NCBI RefSeq assembly: GCF_002895435.1
Contig: NZ_POYJ01000001.1
Span: 930,001-994,000, forward strand
DNA from: Aquimarina sediminis
GTDB lineage: Bacteria > Bacteroidota > Bacteroidia > Flavobacteriales > Flavobacteriaceae
DNA length: 64,000 nucleotides
Direction: 5' to 3'
Positions 7,608-16,516 of the stretch are shown here, piece after piece (within the stretch, counting starts at the first letter, position 1; each line of letters starts with the position of its first letter). The notes beneath the pieces were generated by a model. That model saw only the letters and a program-made list of their open reading frames with translations, searched no databases and was not told the origin of the DNA. The position numbers and the translations under genes were made by a program.

Positions 7608-9011
7608 TTATTCTTTTATCGTTGGTATGGTTATTATAAATGTTGTTCCAATATCCTGTTTGCTTTCGACCTTAATTTCTCCCTGATGTGCTTTAATAAT
7701 CTGATCTGTATAAAACAACCCTAGCCCCAGCCCTTTTACATCATGCACATCGCCACTATGTACTCTATAAAATTTATCAAAAATATTGGGTTGGTCTTTT
7801 TCAGGAATCCCCATACCATTATCTTTAATCGAAATGGTATATCCTGTCTTGGTTAATTCTGTTTTAATATCTATTACAACTTCATCCTGCCCATATTTTA
7901 CTGCATTATCCATAATATTAAATAAGGCAGTGGTGACCAAAAACTTATCTATATCAAGATATGCATCTCTATATTCTATCTTTGTATTAATAGCTACATC
8001 CTTATCTCTAACAGATAGCTTAAAATCTTCAATAACATTGTTGAGGTATTCGTTATCCAACACTCTTTCTTTTTTCAACAGTAGTTCTTCTGATCCCAGT
8101 GTATTATTCATTACCTGATCAATTAGCTTTTGCAGTCTGTTGTTTTGACGATCCAGTATATCCAGTGCATTAGAAAATAGTGTTGGAGAACTTTGTATTT
8201 CTTTATTTCTTATACTTTTGGAAGCGATACTTAATGTTGCCAGCGGGGTTTTGAGCTCGTGAGTTATATTATTAATAAAATCATTACGCACATCTGCTAT
8301 TTTCTTTTGCTGAATTAAGCTTTTTATCGAATAGAAAAGCAATACTACAACAAACAACAGTAGTACTACAGAAAATATAAAAAGGCTTGTCATCTGCCCA
8401 AACACAATTTTTTTCCAGCCAATAATATTGATGGCATCCTGTGTTTTAATTTCGACATCCAAAGTCGTTTTTAAAATCTCTCCTTCATCGCTATCATCTT
8501 CATAATCGTGTTCTGTAAACCACCTTGCATTACTAATTACATTACCTTCTTCTTCAGGAAAATTTTCCCCAAACAAAAAGTAGTTATTTCCCTTTTCTGA
8601 ATAAAAAATAGTATCTAATACATCATTATCGTAGATAATAATACTCTTTATCGTTTTTTTATATTGTAATGGATATCCTAAATCAGCTTTACTAATTTCT
8701 TTTTTATAATACTGGTTAAAAATATCATTTAATGAGTCTGTAAAAGGCTTAAAACGTTCTATAGTCTCATTTTTGAGAAGGTTATTTTTTTTATACTCTG
8801 TCAGGTTTTTTGCCAATTGATTATACCATAGCTCTGCCAGAGAATCTATTTCTTTGGTGTTATCTATACTAGACACTGATTTCTTGGTTTCTTTTATAAA
8901 TACATCTTTTTTTAATTGATATGTATTATGAATCAAATATCCCTGAATTCCGCAGAGTGCAACCAATGCCAAAATCGACATGACAATTAATATGTTTATC
9001 TTTTGCTTCAT
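7608..9011 (-). CDS. Membrane sensor histidine kinase
   Basis: 467 residues. Transmembrane segments lie at about 6-28 and 203-228 and enclose a periplasmic sensor region of about 170 residues rich in Lys, Asp and Glu, with no domain I recognise. The dimerisation/phosphoacceptor helix has FINNITHELKTPLATL with His251. The ATPase domain shows the N-box (NIMDNAVKYG), the G1 box (IKDNGMGIP), the F-box (IFDKFYRV) and the G2 box (GLGLGLFY). The ATG shares its A with the TAA stop of the S41 peptidase gene, so the two are translationally coupled. The response regulator follows. Confidence 0.93.
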   Translation of the reverse strand: MKQKINILIVMSILALVALCGIQGYLIHNTYQLKKDVFIKETKKSVSSIDNTKEIDSLAELWYNQLAKNLTEYKKNNLLKNETIERFKPFTDSLNDIFNQYYKKEISKADLGYPLQYKKTIKSIIIYDNDVLDTIFYSEKGNNYFLFGENFPEEEGNVISNARWFTEHDYEDDSDEGEILKTTLDVEIKTQDAINIIGWKKIVFGQMTSLFIFSVVLLLFVVVLLFYSIKSLIQQKKIADVRNDFINNITHELKTPLATLSIASKSIRNKEIQSSPTLFSNALDILDRQNNRLQKLIDQVMNNTLGSEELLLKKERVLDNEYLNNVIEDFKLSVRDKDVAINTKIEYRDAYLDIDKFLVTTALFNIMDNAVKYGQDEVVIDIKTELTKTGYTISIKDNGMGIPEKDQPNIFDKFYRVHSGDVHDVKGLGLGLFYTDQIIKAHQGEIKVESKQDIGTTFIITIPTIKE

Positions 9012-10198
9012 TATAATGATATCTGAATACGTTCTATAGCTTTTTGAAGTTGCTCTTTAGGATCTAAGATATAATGTTTAGGTCTAAAATTTTCTCTTGG
9101 CGTTCCATTTACATGAAATAACTTTTCTACAGGGATCTGATATCCTATTTTGGTTTCTGGCAACGTATAGCTATATATTGCCCCCAGTAGTCCTGCCATC
9201 TTGGTTCCTACTATTCCTGCTCTGCCCATGGCATCAAAACCGATCACCATACCTTCTCCCATACTACCTGTCCATCTGCCGCATAACACTATCAGCGGTT
9301 TGCTATACACTTCTCCCCGGGGAGCAACCAGTTCTATGGTATTTCTTTTTACTCCATATAACTTTTCTTCATAAGTAAAGCTATGCCTTTGGTAGGGTTT
9401 TTCTTCATCTATAAATCTTCCCATAATCGCTCTGGCGATTGTAGTATTGCCACCGCTTGGGGTTTCTCTAAGGTCTACTATCAACCCTTTAGTATTTTTC
9501 ATACCAAGCATTGCTTTGTCAAATGCTGCTACTGTTCCCTCTTCTCCAAGGGAATTATTGAATTTTATATATCCAATAGCATCAGAGAGCATCTTTGTTT
9601 CTATAAAACTACCAGATTCTAGGTTTTTTACCTTATCCAGATTGAATGTTAATGAGTCATTAACTTTCAATACCCGATCTGTATCATGAGTAGCGGCGAT
9701 AATCATATTAGCCACATACTCATACATGGATTTGGTATGTTTTTCTGTTGCTTTTGGTAAGTATTGAGCTACTATTTTTTCAAAAGGAACTCCATTAAAT
9801 GAAGTGATTTGCATACCCGGTTTTATTCCTGATTTTTCTGCAGAAAACCCTTCTCTCAGGTTACTTACAAAAAACTTTTTGTCTTTATAAGACACCCAGA
9901 TATCTGTTCCTGTAGGGATTAACCTGTGTGATGATGGCAGGTTTGTATTTAGGCTTATATGCCCGTTATGCAACTCATTGTTTGCTTTTTCAAGAACTTT
10001 AATAAAATCAGCAGTATTACTTATCGTATCAATGATGGGTTGATAAATCGTTTTAGCCTTTTGCCAATCTACTTTTTGTGAATCAAAATATGCAAAATAG
10101 GAGTCTACAGTAGTCCAATACGTTGTAAAATCTTTTTGATATTTGGATTGTGCAAAAGTGGTTAATCCGATAAAAAAGGTAATAATGCTGATTTTCAA
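9011..10198 (-). CDS. S41-family (tail-specific) peptidase, secreted
   Basis: 395 residues when started at TTG 10196-10198, which yields a good signal peptide (LKISIITFFIGLTTFAQ). The leader ATCAAAAAACGAA just upstream also precedes the start of the gene at 5723-6139, which supports this start over the longer reading from a TTG at 10258. A PDZ-like segment is visible (SAEKSGIKPGMQITSFNG). The S41 core has GLIVDLRETPSGGNTTIARA and the serine motif GRWTGSMGEG, followed by GTKMAG. C-terminal processing-type peptidases cut exported proteins. Its coupling to a sensor kinase suggests it works in the same envelope pathway. Confidence 0.8.
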   Translation of the reverse strand: MKISIITFFIGLTTFAQSKYQKDFTTYWTTVDSYFAYFDSQKVDWQKAKTIYQPIIDTISNTADFIKVLEKANNELHNGHISLNTNLPSSHRLIPTGTDIWVSYKDKKFFVSNLREGFSAEKSGIKPGMQITSFNGVPFEKIVAQYLPKATEKHTKSMYEYVANMIIAATHDTDRVLKVNDSLTFNLDKVKNLESGSFIETKMLSDAIGYIKFNNSLGEEGTVAAFDKAMLGMKNTKGLIVDLRETPSGGNTTIARAIMGRFIDEEKPYQRHSFTYEEKLYGVKRNTIELVAPRGEVYSKPLIVLCGRWTGSMGEGMVIGFDAMGRAGIVGTKMAGLLGAIYSYTLPETKIGYQIPVEKLFHVNGTPRENFRPKHYILDPKEQLQKAIERIQISL

Positions 10199-10364
10199 AA
10201 TAGTTCGTTTTTTGATTGATGATGGTATCAAAAGTATAACAAGCTCCCCTTGATTCAATAAAATCTAATGCCATTAACCCACCATTAACGTTAATAAAGC
10301 TGGGCTTCTCTTAATAATAAGGGCTTGAGGTATCTGTGTTAATAGTCTTTTTGTAAAAGTCGGG

Positions 10365-11165
10365 TATCGGAAGTCGGAAGTCGGAAGCTCGAAGTGGATC
10401 GTAATGTGGGGCTGAGTCCCTCCCGAGGGCTGAGGCTCTCGAAGCCCGGTGTTGGAGGTCAGAAGACGGAAGTCGGAAGTCGAAAAACTCGAAGTGGATC
10501 GTAATGTCGGGGTTAGCCCTTGAGGGCTGAGCGGAGTCGAAGCCCGGTGTTGGAGGTCAGAAGACGGAAGTCGGAAGTCGGAAGCTCGAAGTGGATCGTA
10601 ATGTCGGAGTTAGCCCTTGAGGGCTGAGCGGAGCCGAAGCTCGGTGTTGGAGGTCGGAAGACAGAAGTCGGGTGTCGGAAGCTCGAAGTGGATCGTAATG
10701 TCGGGGTTAGCCCTTGAGGGCTGAGCGGAGTCGAAGCCCGGTGTTGGAGGTCGGAAGACAGAAGTCAGGGGTCGGAAGTCGGAAGTCGGAAGCTCGAAGT
10801 GGATCGTAATGTCGGGGTTAGCTCTTGAGGGCTGAGCGGAGTCGAAGCTCGGTGTTGGAGGTCAGAAGACGGAAGTCCGAAGTCGGAAGCTCGAAGTCGG
10901 AAGCTCGAAGTGGATTGTAATGTCGGGGTTAGCCCTTGAGGGCTGAGCGGAGCCGAAGCCCGGTGTTGGAGGTCAGAAGACAGAAGTCGGGTGTCGGAAG
11001 CTCGAAGTGGATTGTAATGTCGGGGTTAGCCCTTGAGGGCTGAGCGGAGCCGAAGCCCGGTGTTGGAGGTCAGAAGACAGAAGTCGGGTGTCGGAAGCTC
11101 GAAGTGGATTGTAATGTCGGGGTTAGCCCTTGAGGGCTGAGCGGAGCCGAAGCCCGGTGTTGGAG
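10365..11165. repeat. Tandem array of eight about 100-bp repeat units
   Basis: Eight units begin with GAAGTGGAT[CT]GTAATGT at about 10391, 10490, 10588, 10685, 10795, 10909, 11004 and 11101. The core of each is GTTAGCCCTTGAGGGCTGAG followed by CGGAG[CT]CGAAGC[CT]CGGTGTTGGAGGTC and a variable tail of GGAAGTC/AGAAGTC triplet-like repeats that accounts for unit-length differences. The CTTGAGGGCTGAGCGGAGCC core is the reverse complement of the single copies at 6239 and 15640. The first unit is the most diverged. No reading frame spans the array. Confidence 0.9.
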
Positions 11166-11327
11166 GTCAGAAGTTGGAAGTCCGAAGTCGTCAGTTTAAA
11201 CCCTTAGACAAAATATTCAGGACAGGCATATCGAAGACAATGGAAAATGCAAATTCGTGTTTTAGTGCCTAATACCTCCAAAAGGCTTCCGACCTCGGAC
11301 CTCGGACTTCCAACTTCTGACCTCCAA
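11160..11327. repeat. 26-bp perfect inverted repeat closing the tandem array
   Basis: Positions 11160-11185 are perfectly complementary to 11302-11327; the left arm begins TTGGAGGTCAGAAGTTGG. The arms enclose 116 bp of ordinary AT-rich sequence. The left arm is the end of the last array unit, so the right arm is an inverted copy of the array tail. The rest of the gap down to 11414 holds only the promoter element described below. Confidence 0.85.
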
Positions 11328-11382
11328 CCATTCTTAACTAAACGACATTGATAATACGGGTGTAAAAATTGGGATTAATTAT

Positions 11383-11390
11383 TACATTTG
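11383..11390 (+). promoter_or_regulatory. Possible -7 promoter element (TACATTTG)
   Basis: Matches the Bacteroidota -7 consensus TAnnTTTG and lies 24 bp before the ATG of the UbiA-like gene. No TTG is seen at the expected -33 spacing, so support is partial. Confidence 0.4.
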
Positions 11391-11414
11391 CTGACTCATT
11401 AACCAATTACTTCT

Positions 11415-12317
11415 ATGCTTCCATATTTAAAGCTTATAAAATTTGATAACTTACTTATTATTGCCCTTGCTCAATTCTGTATTAAATATGGTCTTTTTGA
11501 GCCTTTTAATATAGCCATTACGCTCAATGGGATAGGTATTACCATGCTAGTGGTTGCTACTGTCTCTATCGCAGCGGCGGGTAATATAATTATTGAGATC
11601 TATGATCGGGAGGATTCTGGTGCCAAGAGCTTACTGCAAGGATCGATTACTGAGAAGTCTGCTAATCGATTATTTATTGTTTTTAATATCATTGGTGTTC
11701 TTATTGGTTTTTATTTAGCTAATCTTATCAGTAGACCAGGATTTGCGGCATTATTTATTATTATTTCTGTAGTGTATTACATCTATGCCTCTTATCTAAA
11801 AGAAATTATTGCTGTAAAAAATATTGTTATTGCACTACTGGCAGCATTAAGTCTGATTGTAGTAGGGATTTTTGATCTTCTACCAGCTATAACCGAAAAA
11901 AACAGAGCGTCACAAACCGTTATTTTCTCTATCATTACGGATTATGCCATATTTGCATTTATCATAGTTATCCTACGAGAGCTTGTAAAAGATTGCCTGA
12001 CCATAGATAAAGATCATAATGTTGGTATACGCACTGTTCCTATTGTTTTGGGAAAAAGCAGAACCACAAAACTGATCGGGGTGTTAACGCTTCTACCTAT
12101 CGCAGCCGTGATTTATTATATCTATACCTATCTTTTTTCTAATAGTAAAGCGGTTATTCTGGTGTTGGCTCTTGTGGTTGCCCCACTGCTCTACTTTATG
12201 ATCAAAAGTTTTAGTGCAGAATCCGACAAGCAATTTATACACTTGCGTCTTATTCTCAAGCTAGTTTTGGTCATAGCCTCTATTTCATTGTTACTCTATC
12301 AATTTGTTTTAATATAA
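11415..12317 (+). CDS. UbiA-family prenyltransferase
   Basis: A 300-residue polytopic membrane protein with about eight to nine helices. The first aspartate-rich motif is degenerate but recognisable (GNIIIEIYDREDSG), and the second is LRELVKDCLTIDKDHNVG. The family transfers isoprenoid chains to aromatic or glycerol-phosphate acceptors; flavobacterial members of this type are often labelled geranylgeranylglycerol-phosphate geranylgeranyltransferase-like. The acceptor cannot be told from sequence. The maf gene starts 5 bp after it in the same orientation. Confidence 0.82.
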   Translation: MLPYLKLIKFDNLLIIALAQFCIKYGLFEPFNIAITLNGIGITMLVVATVSIAAAGNIIIEIYDREDSGAKSLLQGSITEKSANRLFIVFNIIGVLIGFYLANLISRPGFAALFIIISVVYYIYASYLKEIIAVKNIVIALLAALSLIVVGIFDLLPAITEKNRASQTVIFSIITDYAIFAFIIVILRELVKDCLTIDKDHNVGIRTVPIVLGKSRTTKLIGVLTLLPIAAVIYYIYTYLFSNSKAVILVLALVVAPLLYFMIKSFSAESDKQFIHLRLILKLVLVIASISLLLYQFVLI

Positions 12318-12322
12318 TCTGC

Positions 12323-12910
12323 ATGTTAAAGGATATACTAGCCAATAAAACAATAATTCTTGCTTCTGGTTCTCCCAGAAGGCAGCAATTTTTTAAAGAT
12401 CTAAATCTCGATTTTACCATACAACTAAAGGAAATCGAAGAAATATATCCTGATCACCTTAAGGCAGCAGAAATATCAGATTATCTGGCTAAACTCAAAG
12501 CAGCTGCTTTTACAGATATACAGCCAAACGATATTCTGATTACCAGTGATACTATCGTTTGGCATAATAACAAAGCCTTAGGGAAACCAAAAAGCCTGGA
12601 AGAAGCTGCCAGTATGATTGCCTCCTTATCCGATGATACCCATGAGGTGATCACTTCGGTATGTTTTAAAACGGTGGATCAGATAAAAGTAGTACATCAG
12701 ACTACCAAAGTAACCTTCAAAAAGCTCTCTAAAGAAGAAATCGACTATTATGTAAACACCTGTAAACCTATGGACAAAGCCGGAGCGTATGGCATACAGG
12801 AGTGGATTGGTTTTATCGGGATATCAAATATCGAAGGTAGCTATTTTAACGTAATGGGACTTCCTACCCATCTTGTTTACGAAACGTTAACGACACTTGC
12901 CAAATCCTAG
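12323..12910 (+). CDS. maf: Maf-family nucleoside triphosphate pyrophosphatase
   Basis: 195 residues. The Maf signature SGSPRRQQ is at the N terminus, SDTIVW in the middle, and the C-terminal motif DKAGAYGIQEW is complete. Maf proteins hydrolyse non-canonical or pyrimidine nucleoside triphosphates to monophosphates; the DKAGAYGIQ form fits the dTTP/UTP pyrophosphatase branch. It is probably co-transcribed with the prenyltransferase gene, from which it is separated by 5 bp. Confidence 0.92.
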   Translation: MLKDILANKTIILASGSPRRQQFFKDLNLDFTIQLKEIEEIYPDHLKAAEISDYLAKLKAAAFTDIQPNDILITSDTIVWHNNKALGKPKSLEEAASMIASLSDDTHEVITSVCFKTVDQIKVVHQTTKVTFKKLSKEEIDYYVNTCKPMDKAGAYGIQEWIGFIGISNIEGSYFNVMGLPTHLVYETLTTLAKS

Positions 12911-13092
12911 GTTTGTTGTAATTTGCTATTAAAAATACTATTATGAAACCCTCATAGAGGGATTTATTACAGCAAAGTAATCGCCTCTAAAAAAGGAAAT
13001 GAGAAAAATCGAGAGTTGTCGAATCTAAAACGCTTGTTAAGACACTCTTATCAAATAATTAAAAATCAAATAGTTAAACTAAATTTATTCGT

Positions 13093-14040
13093 ATGAAAAA
13101 GTTAGTCTTCATATTTGCGATATTGGGCATATTTGTCATTATCGCCTGTAGCAATATTAAAGCAGAAAAAGCCGCCAAAACCACTATAGTAACAGAAGAA
13201 CCCACGATAGAAAAAGAGAAGCCAGCAAAAGCGCTTTCTGAAGATTTTAAAAAATATTGGTATGCCGGTAAAGCAGAAATAACCTCCTATCAGCTAGAAC
13301 AAGCACGATATGGCGAAATAAGAAAGGGAACGGCAGTACTTATCTATGTTACCGAAGATTTTTTACCCAAGGTACAGGTAAAGGCAGATCGCCAAAATGA
13401 TGATAACATACCCGTCTTAAAACTTAATGCTACCAAAAAATTTAATACCGGGATTTATCCCTACTCTACCATGCAGAGCGTATTTTATCCCGTAGCCGAT
13501 AATCGCCATGCGATTAAGGTATCTAATTCGATGCAAGAATGGTGTGGGCATGTATACGCTCAATTAAATAACAAAAAGCAGTTTGAAATCACATCCCACT
13601 CCTATTTTGAGAGTGAGGCAGATCAGGAATTTACATTAGATAAAGCAATATTAGAAAACGAACTGTGGGCAAAAATCAGGATTAACCCAAACGAGTTACC
13701 ACAAGGTGATCTCCAGATTATCCCTTCTTTTGAGTATTGCAGATTAAGGCACAAAGAAATCAAAGCATATACCGCCAAAGCTTCTATCCAAAAAGGTGGT
13801 GACATCACTACATATACTCTAGAGTATCCTGACCTGGATCGTAGTATAAGTATTACCTTTACCAGCTCTTTTCCTTATGAAATCGAAAACTGGGAAGAAA
13901 CCTACAAAAGTGGTTTTGGTCCCAATGCAAAGAAGCTTACGACAAAAGCGACGAAGATCAAAAGTATAAAATCCGCATATTGGGGAAAGAACAGCAATAA
14001 AGATGAGGTCTTGCGGGATGAGCTAGGACTCAATAAATAA
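13093..14040 (+). CDS. Lipoprotein of unknown function
   Basis: 315 residues. The lipoprotein signal ends in IFVIIAC with Cys as the lipidation site. The mature protein contains FKKYWYAGKAEITSYQLEQ, a strand-rich middle with NSMQEWCGHVYAQL, and SAYWGKNSNKDEVLRDELGL at the C terminus. I do not recognise a characterised family. Proteins of this kind often sit next to maf in flavobacteria, which has led to mislabelling as septum formation inhibitor; nothing in it resembles Maf. A 182-bp gap with a short hairpin (CCCTC-ATA-GAGGG near 12950) separates it from maf. Confidence 0.7.
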   Translation: MKKLVFIFAILGIFVIIACSNIKAEKAAKTTIVTEEPTIEKEKPAKALSEDFKKYWYAGKAEITSYQLEQARYGEIRKGTAVLIYVTEDFLPKVQVKADRQNDDNIPVLKLNATKKFNTGIYPYSTMQSVFYPVADNRHAIKVSNSMQEWCGHVYAQLNNKKQFEITSHSYFESEADQEFTLDKAILENELWAKIRINPNELPQGDLQIIPSFEYCRLRHKEIKAYTAKASIQKGGDITTYTLEYPDLDRSISITFTSSFPYEIENWEETYKSGFGPNAKKLTTKATKIKSIKSAYWGKNSNKDEVLRDELGLNK

Positions 14041-14079
14041 GAAACAAATAGTAATTAACAAATACCTAATAGTATACTA

Positions 14080-14367
14080 ATGATAAAATTATCAGAATCT
14101 GAAATCAAAGCAAAATTAAACGATGTAGATGGTTGGGAGTATCACGATAATGCGATCCATACTACCTTTGAGTTTACTGATTTTAAAGATGCCTTCTCTG
14201 TTATGACTCGTATTGCTTTTGAAGCTGAAGCCCTACAGCATCACCCAGACTGGTCTAATGTGTATAATAAATTACAGATTAGCCTTTCTACGCACGATGC
14301 CGGTGGCATTACAGAAAAGGATTTTACGCTTGCCAAAATCATCGATACGATTATCGAGGGGGAGTAA
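14080..14367 (+). CDS. 4a-hydroxytetrahydrobiopterin dehydratase (PCD/DCoH)
   Basis: 95 residues, the usual length. The active-site segment is AEALQHHPDWSNVYNKLQISLSTHD, with the paired histidines and HPDW of the family, followed by GGITEKDFTLAKIID. The enzyme dehydrates the carbinolamine made by pterin-dependent aromatic amino acid hydroxylases. No hydroxylase gene is in the window. It starts 39 bp after the lipoprotein gene. Confidence 0.92.
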   Translation: MIKLSESEIKAKLNDVDGWEYHDNAIHTTFEFTDFKDAFSVMTRIAFEAEALQHHPDWSNVYNKLQISLSTHDAGGITEKDFTLAKIIDTIIEGE

Positions 14368-14457
14368 TATTATTTCTAATATATTGAAGTTACACAAACA
14401 TTTGTCAAAAACTTGGTTTCTACTTATGTTTGTATTCAGATTTTTAAAACTAGCATA

Positions 14458-15180
14458 ATGGGAAGAGCTTTCGAATTTAGAAAAGCACGTAAGATGAAGC
14501 GCTGGTCAGCAATGGCAAAAGCGTTTACTAGAATAGGTAAAGATATTGTAATGGCAGTAAAAGAAGGAGGACCTGATCCCTCCACTAACTCTCGCCTAAG
14601 AGCAGTGATCCAGAATGCCAAGTCTGTAAACATGCCCAAGGACAATATCGAAAGAGCCATCAAAAAAGCCTCTGACAAAGAACAAGGGGACTACAAAGAA
14701 GTTCTTTTTGAAGGGTATGCTCCCCATGGTATTGCTATTTTGGTAGAAACAGCAACAGATAATAATAACAGAACCGTAGCCAATATACGATCATATTTTA
14801 ATAAATGTGATGGTAACCTGGGTACATCGGGATCTGTAGAGTTTATGTTTGACCATACCTGTAACTTTAGAATCAATGGAGAAGGATTAGATCCAGAAGA
14901 ACTAGAGCTAGAGTTTATCGATTTTGGTGCCGAAGAGGTATTCCAGGATGATGATGGAATATTAATCTATGCACCCTTTGGAAGTTTTGGAACCATCCAA
15001 AAGGAGTTAGAAAGCCGTGAAATCGAAATCCTGTCTTCTGGTTTTGAAAGAATCCCACAGGTAACCAAAAAAATTACTCCAGAACAGGCTGCCGATGTAG
15101 AAAAGCTACTAGAAAAGATCGAAGAAGATGACGATGTGCAGAATGTATACCACACTATGGAAGAAATAGTGAATGAATAA
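14458..15180 (+). CDS. yebC: YebC/PmpR-family protein
   Basis: 240 residues from the ATG at 14458 (MGRAFEFRKARK), which matches the conserved N terminus of the family; an in-frame ATG 45 bp upstream adds unconserved residues. Motifs include WSAMAKAFTRIGKDI, GGPDPSTNSRLRAVIQNAK, MPKDNIERAI, FEGYAPHGIAILVE and GSVEFMF. The family was described as transcriptional regulators and more recently as a factor that helps ribosomes on difficult proline tracts; which role applies here cannot be seen. The long hairpin at 15235-15285 lies just downstream. Confidence 0.92.
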   Translation: MGRAFEFRKARKMKRWSAMAKAFTRIGKDIVMAVKEGGPDPSTNSRLRAVIQNAKSVNMPKDNIERAIKKASDKEQGDYKEVLFEGYAPHGIAILVETATDNNNRTVANIRSYFNKCDGNLGTSGSVEFMFDHTCNFRINGEGLDPEELELEFIDFGAEEVFQDDDGILIYAPFGSFGTIQKELESREIEILSSGFERIPQVTKKITPEQAADVEKLLEKIEEDDDVQNVYHTMEEIVNE

Positions 15181-15234
15181 CCTACTCTACCAGGTTTTTT
15201 ATACTATACCAATACTTAAAACACTTATAATTGT

Positions 15235-15285
15235 TATTATTTGTTAGCTTATGTACTACTCATCTACATAAGTTAGCAAATAATA
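15235..15285. repeat. 21-bp inverted repeat with 9-base loop
   Basis: The arms 15235-15255 and 15265-15285 match over 21 bp except for two positions, both of which become G-U pairs in one RNA orientation. The loop is CTACTCATC. There is no T-run, so it is not a standard terminator, though it could stabilise the 3' end of the yebC transcript. Both arms contain GTTAGC or its near match. Confidence 0.7.
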
Positions 15286-15353
15286 GCATTACCATACTCT
15301 TTATAACTGCAAATAAGAGCGACTACCAATACGATAAGAATTTTGCGCCCTGA

Positions 15354-15672
15354 GTTGTCACACTGAGCTTGTCGAAGTGTTGTCGAAGTGTTGTCGAAGT
15401 GCTGTCGAAGTGTTCTCAAGTGTAAGCGGTCACTGAGCGTAGCCGAAGTGAAAGCGGAATTGTACTATGTGGTTTATTATTAAGGTAGGCATTCGGTTGT
15501 CATAACACCGGGCTTCGAGAGCCTCAGCCTCGACACGAATACAAAGTAAGTAGTTCGTACCCTGAGTTGTCACACTGAGCTTGTCGAAGTGCTCTCGAAG
15601 GGTAAGGCTTCGTGATGTATAAGTTATATAGTTTTCATAACACCGGGCTTCGGCTCCGCTCAGCCCTCGGGA
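15354..15672. repeat. Cluster of dispersed GC-rich repeats and an 11-bp microsatellite
   Basis: 15371-15414 holds four copies of an 11-bp unit GTCGAAGTGYT. Around it are single copies of the dispersed elements CACTGAGCTTGTCGAAGTG (15361, 15571), CACTGAGCGTAGCCGAAGTG (about 15430) and ACCGGGCTTCGGCTCCGCTC (about 15643). A diverged copy is at about 15504. No coding potential is seen. Confidence 0.75.
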
Positions 15673-15767
15673 GAGAAAAGCTAAACAAAGATGGCAGTAT
15701 GAAGTGTTTTATTCCCGATATACTTATTCAGAGTTTTATAGATTGCTTCTGAAAACCCAGAGCAACA

Positions 15768-15890
15768 TCCAGAGCTTTGAAAAGCTTCCCGGAAAACCCA
15801 TCACAAAATCCAGAGCCCTGGAAAGCTTCCCGGAAAATCCGGCACAAAATCCAGAGCTCTGGAAAACGTCTCGGAAAATCCAGCACAAAA
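15768..15890. repeat. Three tandem 41-bp repeats
   Basis: Units at 15768-15808, 15809-15849 and 15850-15890 follow the pattern TCCAGAGCYCTGGAAAGCTT then CCCGGAAAATCCRGCACAAAA. A degenerate partial copy precedes them at about 15745-15767. A short open frame crosses the array (15704-15946), but its repeat-derived composition argues against a gene. The sequence differs from the other 41-bp array at 5361-5640. Confidence 0.8.
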
Positions 15891-15984
15891 TTCAGTTGGC
15901 AATAATCATTCTAAATAAGAGTGCTCTCCGTACCAAATTATTGTAACAAAATGTAGTTTTAAAAGAACATAGATCGATATATTG

Positions 15985-16076
15985 GATTGTCACACTGAGC
16001 CTGTCGAAGTGCTACCGAAGTGTAGCGGTCACTGAGCGTAGCCGAAGTGAGCGGTCACTGAGCTTTTCTCGAAGCA
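15985..16076. repeat. Further dispersed REP-like elements
   Basis: Copies of CACACTGAGCCTGTCGAAGTG-type and CACTGAGCGTAGCCGAAGTG elements lie back to back here. The remaining sequence up to 16516 is AT-rich and empty apart from a small palindrome TTACGGTTTTCCGTAA near 16179. Confidence 0.65.
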
Positions 16077-16516
16077 CTCAAACCAAACATTAGCTACCCA
16101 ACATCAAAAAGTTGGAAATATCCCCTCACACCTATATACATTTCATCACCACTACCCTTTCGTACCTCCTATGGTTATTACGGTTTTCCGTAAAACGGGT
16201 GTTCTTAGGAATTATTAAAACGGACACAAAAACTACACCATTATTAGCCAAAATTCTGTGTTTTTGAACCTTAAAAACTTAACTATTTAATTTTATGACA
16301 ATTACACTTTTACTTTACCCCAATTTTAACAAAAAATCATTTTTAAAATAATTTAAAAAGTGTGGTTTTACCGTAATCTTCGTGGTGCTAACTTTCTTAA
16401 ATTCAGGCTTTCGAATAAATATAGACTTGGTGTATGGTTGCTTAGGTGGCTGTGTATCTTAAATATTGGAGATGTAGTTACTTTGGTGACTATACTCCTG
16501 CATTATCAATAATTAG

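Noticed and set aside
13093..14040. Septum formation inhibitor
   Set aside because: That label comes from the neighbouring maf gene; this protein is an unrelated lipoprotein.
15704..15946. Open reading frame of 80 codons
   Set aside because: It spans the 41-bp tandem repeats and has no start context or homologous features; a product of the repeat period.
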